Origin: Chitinophagaceae bacterium UBA1953
GTDB lineage: Bacteria > Bacteroidota > Bacteroidia > Chitinophagales > Chitinophagaceae
Assembly (NCBI GenBank): GCA_002336115.1
Contig: DDEN01000017.1
Coordinates: 62,001-126,000, forward strand
DNA: 64,000 nucleotides
Reading direction: 5' to 3'
Every line of letters starts with the position of its first letter. Positions within the stretch are counted from its first letter, which is position 1. The translations under genes and the position numbers were made by a program. The notes under the pieces were generated by a model that had not been told where the DNA came from, searched no databases, and saw nothing but the letters and a program-made list of their open reading frames with translations. This document shows positions 57,648 to 64,000 of the stretch, one piece after another.

Positions 57648-59321
57648 TTAGTTCTTCGAAAACCACATTTCATAAGTATGATAATCCGGATTTAAAGCAC
57701 CAACTTTCTGTAATGCTTGTATATTCCATACATACTCTGAATTATAGCGTGGTCTTATTCTATAAACTGGTTTCCCATTATTGTCAACTGCAAATGTTGC
57801 AGGAAAAGTAAAATTTTTATACACTTGGGCAGATGTCATTGGATCAATATCAGTATAATGATACCTTCTCAAATCAGTCCAGGTCTCAATCCAACCCCAT
57901 CCAAAAAGAGCAATATATTTCTGACACATAATATCTGTCAATGTCAATGAAGCAGAATTTTGCTTCACATTAGGGCCCGCTAAATAAGCGTTCCTTTGTG
58001 CAGTTGAAATTGGCGAACCAGTATAAATATTTACATCCCCCCGATAAGCTGAATAACTACGATTAATAAAATCAAAATGCCCGTTAATTCCCTTCAAATA
58101 TGCATCATAAGCTACATCTGTCTTACCAGATCGAAAAGCAGCTTCAGCTTTCATAAATTGAATCTGAGAATAGGTCATTACGGGTAATACTGCTTTATTA
58201 TTAAACAAGTATTTACCTGCCTGTGAAGTATACGAACTTGCGCTTGGGTTAGAATACATGCTATCTCCCCACAAAACCGGAACCTTTTTGCGGGCATTTG
58301 TCCAGTTTGCAGATCCAACAGTATATGATTCAGGTGCACTTAAACTATTCCATGGGTCACCTATTGCAGGGTCTAATCCTCTAAAACCTCCGTTACCATT
58401 TGTTGTATCATTTGATGCGGTGAGAAGATGTTTCATTCTCGGGTCTCGATAAACTCCACCGCTGTTATTTCCCGCTAATGATGTTCCATCCAGAAGTTTT
58501 ACAATAAAATTGCTTTGTTTAAATGTTCCTATATTGTTACGATAGGTTCCGAAAAAATTGGTGTTATCATTTTTTGTTGCATCAAACGCAACAACAAAAT
58601 CATCATCAGCGGATGCCATTGCTTTGTCACAAAAACTGATAACAGAATCAGGTTTGTAAATTGATTTATTCGTAAGATTATTATAATTCAGCGCCAATAA
58701 TCCATAAACAAATTTTTTCCATTTAGCCATATTCCCGAAATATGCAAAGTCGGAATTGACCATATTATTCATCTGACCAGTAGCCATATCTGCATATTTT
58801 AGTGATAAACGGGCAAGAGAGTCAATACCTCTGTAAACATCCTCCTGAGTGTCGTAATCGAAATAACTGCGTGTATCATCAAAAGCCTGTGAGAATATAA
58901 TATCACTATAAGTATCAGTACATTCCTGAAACATATATGCTTTTAAGGCATATGCAGCAGCTACATAATCATATTGCTGATTTTGGATACCTCCAGAGAT
59001 GATATAATCCAGATTTTTTCCTAGCCCATAATATGTTTGTCTCCATATGTCACCAGTAACATCACTAGCAGAAGGAGCATACCCATGCCTATCATAGTTA
59101 TCAGCCGATGAAGTTGACAACCAAAATTGAATATATTTTCCAACATATCTTGCATCATATTGTGTGCCTCTATGAATACTGGCAAGCATTGCCGGAAATA
59201 CTGATCCATTAGAAGGATTCTGAGGGTTGGCCGGATCGGTATTTACTGACAAAAATTTCTTACACCCGATCATATTAATCGCCAATACCAGTAATAAAAT
59301 TGTTATGAGATTCTTTTTCAT
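57648..59321 (-). CDS. SusD/RagB-family nutrient-binding lipoprotein (SusD-like_2 type)
   Basis: Outer-membrane surface lipoprotein of 557 residues acting as the lid of the SusC channel. Signal MKKNLITILLLVLAINMIGC with Cys20 lipidated. The mature N-terminus KKFLSVNTDPANPQNPSNGS and the helical TPR-like region (WRQTYYGLGKNLDYIISGGI, then AAYALKAYMFQECTDTYSDI with ADMATGQM) place it in the SusD_2 subgroup. The C-terminus has WIETWTDLRRYHYTDIDP and YRIRPRYNSEYVWN, conserved in that subgroup. It follows susC by 17 bases. The ligand is unknown: no glycoside hydrolase, peptidase or sulfatase is in this operon. Confidence 0.96.
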   Translation of the reverse strand: MKKNLITILLLVLAINMIGCKKFLSVNTDPANPQNPSNGSVFPAMLASIHRGTQYDARYVGKYIQFWLSTSSADNYDRHGYAPSASDVTGDIWRQTYYGLGKNLDYIISGGIQNQQYDYVAAAYALKAYMFQECTDTYSDIIFSQAFDDTRSYFDYDTQEDVYRGIDSLARLSLKYADMATGQMNNMVNSDFAYFGNMAKWKKFVYGLLALNYNNLTNKSIYKPDSVISFCDKAMASADDDFVVAFDATKNDNTNFFGTYRNNIGTFKQSNFIVKLLDGTSLAGNNSGGVYRDPRMKHLLTASNDTTNGNGGFRGLDPAIGDPWNSLSAPESYTVGSANWTNARKKVPVLWGDSMYSNPSASSYTSQAGKYLFNNKAVLPVMTYSQIQFMKAEAAFRSGKTDVAYDAYLKGINGHFDFINRSYSAYRGDVNIYTGSPISTAQRNAYLAGPNVKQNSASLTLTDIMCQKYIALFGWGWIETWTDLRRYHYTDIDPMTSAQVYKNFTFPATFAVDNNGKPVYRIRPRYNSEYVWNIQALQKVGALNPDYHTYEMWFSKN

Positions 59322-59338
59322 TTCTTAATCATTTTTTG

Positions 59339-62300
59339 TTAAAAAGTAACTTTCACTCCAAAATTGAAAGCACGGGCATTCGGCACAGCACCATAATCAA
59401 TACCTGTACCGCCAACACCACCTAATGAAGCATTGTTACCACTTACGTTTGGATCAATCCCGGAATAGTTTGTAATCAAGAAAAGATCAGTTCCTGAAAC
59501 AAATACAGATGCTTTTTTGATAAATTTCTGCCCCTTCAACCACTTCGTTGGAAGTCTGTAACCCAAGCTTGCATCTCTTAACCTAACCCAGTTCACTTCT
59601 TCAACAAAATCGGCTTCTGTGTACGTAGCTGAATAAAAATCATTACGATAATAAGGATTGACTACAATATTATTTTTTGTCGGCTTGTCTGTCTCTTCTA
59701 ACCCATCAAGCAAAACACCTTCAATAATACGTGGAGTCTCACGATCAAGTGTTTTCTTGCTTGTGCCAGTAATGACCATCATCATTTCATTGCCATTAAA
59801 AACATCTCCCCCTTTTCGTATATCGACATTAAAAGAGAAATCAAATGAATTAAAGAAAGTGAAATTATTTACAAAACCAATTTTAAAATCAGGAGTTCTA
59901 TCTCCTACAGGTGTATAATCAGAGCTCTTGATTGGCAATCCCGTTGTTGGGCTGATTAATAATTGCCCTTTGGAATTCCTTCGTAACGTAATACTTGACA
60001 AATTTGCGATAGAAGAGCCTGGGCTAACTTGTGAACGAATGTTACCAAAAAGCCATGTGTCAGAATCATAATAAAAAGGAAGATCAGCAGGCATTTTCTT
60101 AACGATACCCCTGTTTTTGTCGAAATTTATTGCAAAATCCCACGAAAAATTCTTTTTAGCTATTGGATTTACCTTAAGTTGAATCTCAATTCCTTTATTT
60201 TCTACAACACCTCCATTGATGTATTTTATAATAAATCCAGTACCATAACTAAGTCTGTTAGATACAATTTGGTTCTTACTCTGAGTTTTATACCAAGCAA
60301 TATCCAAACTTAATTTGCCATTAAGAAATTGAAGTTCACCTCCTAATTCAAGGTTTTTCGAAAATTCAGGCTTAAGATTCAGATTGCCACCTGTAACATC
60401 ATAATAAAAGCCCCCACCTGTATAGATTGATGGAACAAAGCGGGAGTCAATATTATAAGCACGCCAAGGACCTTTACCTGTTGATGCGTATGAAGCACGC
60501 AGTTTACCATAATAGAGGAAAGGAATAGCTTGCTTTACAACTTTCAGATCAGAAAATACAAAACTAGCCGAAGCACTTCCATATGCGAAGAAAGGATACT
60601 TGTCAAAAAAAGCCGAAGTTAAAGTCGATACCCCTTCATAGCTACCTCCAAGATTCACAAAAAACAGCTTATCAAAACCAAAGGTATAAGTACCAAAGGC
60701 TCTGCTTTTACGTATTGTACTTACATTTAGTTTAGCAGCCTGAGATGTGGGATCGGTATTGTTTATTGAATAAAAATCAGGTTCATAAAATCGTTCACCC
60801 CGCATTGAATTTGTAAACGTTTTATTATCTTCAGCATAAACGCCTAAAGTAAGTGTATTTTCATACCTGTTTGCAAATGTTTTTTGCAAAGTTGCTCTTA
60901 ACGTTCCATTCAAATTTTTAAAATTATCTGTATATGTAGAAACAAGACCAGAAATTGGAGCTCCATAATAAGACTGTGGATTCAGAAAGTAATTACCATC
61001 AGTAATGTAATGGTCAAGCCCAAAAGTTCCGGCAAAAGTGAGCCATTTCGCAGGTACATAGTTTAGCGAAATATTCCCTGTAACCCTGTCAGTTTTATCG
61101 TTTGACGTATTCTTATATACATCCCAGAGTGGATTATCTAATTCTCCTGCATTCCCTGAAGTTGTATTTCTTAACAAAACTCGCTTGCCGGTAACATTAT
61201 CAACGTAGTTTCTTATATCAGAATCTAATGGCCAAGTGATCAGGTTATTATAATATGCACCCGGTCCCTTTGAAGCTTTGTCGTTATCACTTGTAATATA
61301 AGCCCAAGATGAAGACATGGTTATTTTACTGCTAAGCTTTGCAGTTCCTGATAACCTAAAGTTCATTCGCTGATAATTAGTATTAGGAACAACACCATTT
61401 TGATTTAGATAACCAGCCGATAAGCGATAAGTAATATTTTGACTCCCAGCCTCAAAACTCAAATTATGTTGTTGACTAGTACCAGTTCTGAAAAAATTAT
61501 GCAGATTATCATATAAAGGAGTTCCCGACTCATATTTTGGACCATACATCATAAATCCATAAGTGGTATTATAGGCAGTTGGGTCAAAAATTCCATTATA
61601 TCCTCTACCATATACTGTTTGAATATCTGGGAACCTGTAAACATTTTGAAACCCAAATGAATTATCATAGGTTACTGTTGTTTTTCCGGCAGCCCCCTTC
61701 TTTGTTGTGATAACAATTGCTCCTGATGCACCATCAGATCCAAAAAGAGAAGTTGCTTCTGCTCCCTTCAGTATAGTTATTGTTTCAATATCTTCCGGAC
61801 TGATATCAGCCATGCGGTTTGTATAGTCACTGCCCCTACTGGCAAATCCAGCACTTGATGGAGTTGAAGCAAGATTACTTGGATTTACTAAACCCTGTGT
61901 TTGATTAAAACTATTATTACTCACAGGAACTCCATCAATTACAAATAAAGGCTGGTTATTACCTGCAATTGAAACAGGCCCACGCAAAATCACTTGCGTA
62001 CCAGCACCAGGAACACCAGAAGTAGATGTAATCGAAACCCCAGGTGCCCTCCCTGCTAAAGAATTAAGAAAGTTTTCCCTCTTTGTCTGAGTTATATCAT
62101 CTCCATTTATAACCGGTGCCTGATAACTCAACTCCCTCCTGTTACGTTTTATGCCATAGGCTGTCACTACAACTTCACCTAAATCTCCACCACCTTTTTT
62201 TAATGTAATAGAAATATTGGTTTCATTACCAATAATGAAACTTTTGGTTTCGTAACTAACATAAGAAATCATAAGGGTTTGCCCTTTTGATGCAGAAATA

Positions 62301-62500
62301 CTAAAACTACCTGTTGCATTAGTAGTTGTAGCTTTTTGTGTACCCTTTACAGAAACGGTTGCACCAGGAAGTGGAGTGTTTTCTTCTGTTAGTACTGTTC
62401 CTGTTACGGTTTTTTCCTGAGCAAAAACCAATAAAGGCATGCAGAACAGAATCAACAACAACACCCTGTCTTTACATTGACTAAATTTTCGCATAAACAC
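59339..62500 (-). CDS. SusC/RagA TonB-linked outer-membrane transporter
   Basis: TonB-dependent outer-membrane channel of 1053 residues that imports the ligand captured by SusD. Order: signal peptide to about residue 27 (MRKFSQCKDRVLLLILFC onward, ending VFAQ), carboxypeptidase-D-like regulatory domain (about 30-108; VTGTVLTEENTPLPGATVSV), a TonB-box-like DLGEVVVTAYGIKR, plug domain (about 125-260; NSLAGRAPGVSITSTSGVPG, LFVIDGVPVSN, GAEATSLFGSDGASGAIVIT), and a 22-strand barrel closing with AFNFGVKVTF. The CarboxypepD_reg domain marks it as the SusC class. The start could be 62500 or 62494 (MRKFS). It is 25 bases after the DeoR-family gene, so they are probably transcribed together. Confidence 0.96.
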   Translation of the reverse strand: MFMRKFSQCKDRVLLLILFCMPLLVFAQEKTVTGTVLTEENTPLPGATVSVKGTQKATTTNATGSFSISASKGQTLMISYVSYETKSFIIGNETNISITLKKGGGDLGEVVVTAYGIKRNRRELSYQAPVINGDDITQTKRENFLNSLAGRAPGVSITSTSGVPGAGTQVILRGPVSIAGNNQPLFVIDGVPVSNNSFNQTQGLVNPSNLASTPSSAGFASRGSDYTNRMADISPEDIETITILKGAEATSLFGSDGASGAIVITTKKGAAGKTTVTYDNSFGFQNVYRFPDIQTVYGRGYNGIFDPTAYNTTYGFMMYGPKYESGTPLYDNLHNFFRTGTSQQHNLSFEAGSQNITYRLSAGYLNQNGVVPNTNYQRMNFRLSGTAKLSSKITMSSSWAYITSDNDKASKGPGAYYNNLITWPLDSDIRNYVDNVTGKRVLLRNTTSGNAGELDNPLWDVYKNTSNDKTDRVTGNISLNYVPAKWLTFAGTFGLDHYITDGNYFLNPQSYYGAPISGLVSTYTDNFKNLNGTLRATLQKTFANRYENTLTLGVYAEDNKTFTNSMRGERFYEPDFYSINNTDPTSQAAKLNVSTIRKSRAFGTYTFGFDKLFFVNLGGSYEGVSTLTSAFFDKYPFFAYGSASASFVFSDLKVVKQAIPFLYYGKLRASYASTGKGPWRAYNIDSRFVPSIYTGGGFYYDVTGGNLNLKPEFSKNLELGGELQFLNGKLSLDIAWYKTQSKNQIVSNRLSYGTGFIIKYINGGVVENKGIEIQLKVNPIAKKNFSWDFAINFDKNRGIVKKMPADLPFYYDSDTWLFGNIRSQVSPGSSIANLSSITLRRNSKGQLLISPTTGLPIKSSDYTPVGDRTPDFKIGFVNNFTFFNSFDFSFNVDIRKGGDVFNGNEMMMVITGTSKKTLDRETPRIIEGVLLDGLEETDKPTKNNIVVNPYYRNDFYSATYTEADFVEEVNWVRLRDASLGYRLPTKWLKGQKFIKKASVFVSGTDLFLITNYSGIDPNVSGNNASLGGVGGTGIDYGAVPNARAFNFGVKVTF

Positions 62501-62525
62501 AGTTTTTGATTGATGAAGAAGTGTA

Positions 62526-63275
62526 TTATATAATTATAATTCCCTGTTTTTTATAAGGTTGTAAAATCTTGTTATCCGGCTCCAGTTCAGTTATTAAATA
62601 ATTGATCTGACCAATTGAGCAGGTTTGCAATGGTTGATACGTGTTTAATTTCTCAGATATGGTAACACAAACTACTTTTTCAGAAGTTGCAACCATCTCT
62701 TTTTTAACCTGAGCAACATCCCAGTCATTTTCAGTAACTCCATGTTCAATATCAATTGCATTAATGCCCAGGAAGCACAGATTTGCATTTATCTGCTTAA
62801 CTTTTGAAATAGCTTCAGCACCTGCTGTAATTTTTGAATCTTTTAATATTTTATCGCCTATTATAATTACATCAATATGCGGGTGAGCCATGTATTCGAT
62901 TGCTGCCGGAATACTTCCTGTAATGAAAGTAGCTTTTAGTTGAGGTGGTAAACATTTGGCTATTTCCACAATTGTTGTTCCTCCACTTGTTAAAACAAAC
63001 ATTCCGTTTTGAATGAGCTTAACAGCTTTTTCAGCTATAATACGTTTGCTTTTAGGAGAGTAAAATTTCTCAGATGAGAAATGGGCATCATTAAAAGACA
63101 GAGATAAAGCACCTCCATGCACCTTTATCAACCTTCCTTCTTCAGAAAGTTCCTGCAAATCTCTTCTGACAGTGTCTTCAGAAACATGCATCGATGAGGA
63201 TAAAGTATTTGACAAAACCTTATTATGCAGGTTCAACTGACGCATAATAAAAGCATGCCTTTCCTGTTTAAGCAA
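62526..63275 (-). CDS. DeoR/GlpR-family transcriptional regulator, TTG start
   Basis: A 249-residue sugar-metabolism repressor of the DeoR family. N-terminal winged helix (about 5-60; HNKVLSNTLSSSMHVSEDTV, RRDLQELSEEGRLIKVHGGA, the DeoR signature) and a C-terminal sugar-phosphate-isomerase-like sensor domain (about 75-235; VLTSGGTTIVEIAKCLPPQL, VIIIGDKILKDSKITAGAEA, ADL-like NLCFLGINAIDIEHGVTEND). The start codon is TTG at 63275, which gives MLKQERHAFIMRQL, the normal family N-terminus. It is upstream of susC on the same strand and likely controls it in response to a sugar phosphate. Confidence 0.93.
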   Translation of the reverse strand: MLKQERHAFIMRQLNLHNKVLSNTLSSSMHVSEDTVRRDLQELSEEGRLIKVHGGALSLSFNDAHFSSEKFYSPKSKRIIAEKAVKLIQNGMFVLTSGGTTIVEIAKCLPPQLKATFITGSIPAAIEYMAHPHIDVIIIGDKILKDSKITAGAEAISKVKQINANLCFLGINAIDIEHGVTENDWDVAQVKKEMVATSEKVVCVTISEKLNTYQPLQTCSIGQINYLITELEPDNKILQPYKKQGIIII

Positions 63276-63298
63276 TTAGTTTGTTTTGTTGATTATGA

Positions 63299-63332
63299 AG
63301 ATAAATAAAAATTGCAAAAAAACGCAAATACC
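63299..63332 (-). promoter_or_regulatory. Candidate promoter of the DeoR-SusCD operon
   Basis: On the minus strand TTTGCG is followed after about 21 bases by TATCTTCA (two mismatches to TAnnTTTG), 25 bases before the TTG start at 63275. The -33 match is good, the -7 match weak. Confidence 0.3.
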
Positions 63333-63388
63333 CTCACAAGTATGCAAGAATGTGGAAAACTCTTTTTCCGATCACTTCTTAAAATATT

Positions 63389-64000
63389 TTAAAAAAACAC
63401 TGCATTACACAGCATCAGTTTCCCATTTTCCCAGAAGTTGCGGAACATTACATTGTCGGTTAAATAAATAACTGATCCACGACCTATATCCTGTACACCA
63501 AATAACATTCCGTCTTTCAAACGATCTTTCAGTTTTGAACCTACAAAACCTGCCAGTTGTCCTTCTTTTTTAATTACACCAACATTCCAGCCATTATCCA
63601 TAAAATCATAAATATTATCATCCTGTTTTAACGTGTAATAAAAATTGGGATAGCCAAAAGCTAATGGATGTGTATTGTCAATATCAACTTTATACACTGA
63701 GCCCGGAGTGATTGTTCGTACATAATCCCTTTCCCTGTTTTCGAACGATTTCAGCGGGTCGTAAATAGTTTTGTTGCCCCCGTCATCTGCTTTCTTTGAT
63801 TTCAACCCCCAATCCAATCGTGCAATTGCAGCAACCGCCGATTCCAATGCAATCACTTTACCGCCATTGCTGATCCATTCTTTCAGGTTCTCGGAAGAAG
63901 CTTTGTCGTTCAGTATCCTGTAGTTACCATCGGGCATAATAATAACATCTGTTTCATGCAGATCAATACGGCTGAAATCATTTGCATTAACTAACGTAAC
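63389..64000 (-). CDS. C-terminal part of an M14-type zinc carboxypeptidase, 5' end cut off
   Basis: The last 203 residues of a larger protein whose start lies beyond the right edge. The frame is open to 64000, with 21 codons (VTLVNANDFSRIDLHETDVI) before the internal methionine at 63937. The segment VIIMPDGNYRILN, LKEWISNGGKVIALESAVAA, FGVQDIGRGSVIYLTDNVMF and RNFWENGKLMLCNAVF is the GATase-like C-terminal domain found in large secreted M14 peptidases of Bacteroidota. The catalytic domain with the zinc ligands is not visible here, so the enzyme class is inferred from this tail alone. Confidence 0.8.
   Translation of the reverse strand, partial: VTLVNANDFSRIDLHETDVIIMPDGNYRILNDKASSENLKEWISNGGKVIALESAVAAIARLDWGLKSKKADDGGNKTIYDPLKSFENRERDYVRTITPGSVYKVDIDNTHPLAFGYPNFYYTLKQDDNIYDFMDNGWNVGVIKKEGQLAGFVGSKLKDRLKDGMLFGVQDIGRGSVIYLTDNVMFRNFWENGKLMLCNAVFF

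Overview
The window is an ordinary chromosomal stretch from a member of the phylum Bacteroidota, most likely the family Chitinophagaceae. The family-level call is inference from gene content and protein style. The evidence is a SusC/SusD pair, tandem DUF1573 proteins, a TSP3/OmpA outer-membrane protein, a fused E1 alpha/beta 2-oxoacid dehydrogenase, a short AMP nucleosidase, an M14 peptidase with a GATase-like tail, AT-rich gaps, promoters of the Bacteroidota type (TTTG about 20 nt upstream of TAnnTTTG), and an almost complete lack of Shine-Dalgarno sequences. I see no phage, insertion sequence, CRISPR array, rRNA or convincing tRNA.

Layout. 1-8.5 kb: a cut-off dicarboxylate/glutamate symporter, an amino-acid permease, a YebC-family protein, a DCC thiol-disulfide protein, a membrane-anchored transglutaminase-like protein, PhzF and the E1 fusion. 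8.6-19.7 kb: two DUF1573 proteins, an aminotransferase, a large FAD/Fe-S D-lactate (glycolate)-type dehydrogenase, a secreted papain-like-fold protein with a partner lipoprotein candidate, a cyclophilin and Tex. 19.8-27.5 kb: mostly envelope proteins, including a secreted Ppx/GppA-like ASKHA protein beside a membrane-anchored coiled-coil protein, a DUF2911 protein, a sortilin-like BNR-repeat protein, a MORN-repeat protein and a lone HSDR_N nuclease-like protein. 27.6-34.7 kb: AMP nucleosidase coupled to a double ABC ATPase, queA behind a structured leader, a thioesterase and a divergent EF-G paralogue. 35-46.5 kb: an OmpA/TSP3 protein, BON and BON/SH3 proteins, a cysteine-cluster protein, hutI-hutG, fasciclin, YdeI-like, glycogen-binding-like, cupin and amphipathic-helix proteins, an M20 peptidase, a Tet-type MFS pump with a palindrome inside its promoter, and DUF4395. 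46.8-64 kb: a soluble nine-PAS histidine kinase, two D-2-hydroxyacid dehydrogenases, a VIT-family transporter, a serine hydrolase, a CDF transporter, a DeoR-susC-susD-DUF4397 operon and a truncated M14 peptidase.

Genes that probably work together are hutI-hutG (the last steps of histidine breakdown), DeoR/SusC/SusD/DUF4397 (regulated uptake of an unidentified ligand), the BON and BON-SH3 pair, AMP nucleosidase with the ABC ATPase, and the ASKHA protein with its coiled-coil neighbour. Several genes have a -7 promoter box within about ten bases of the start codon, which predicts leaderless or very short-leader mRNAs. Most functional calls rest on recognisable motifs read by eye. No database search was possible.
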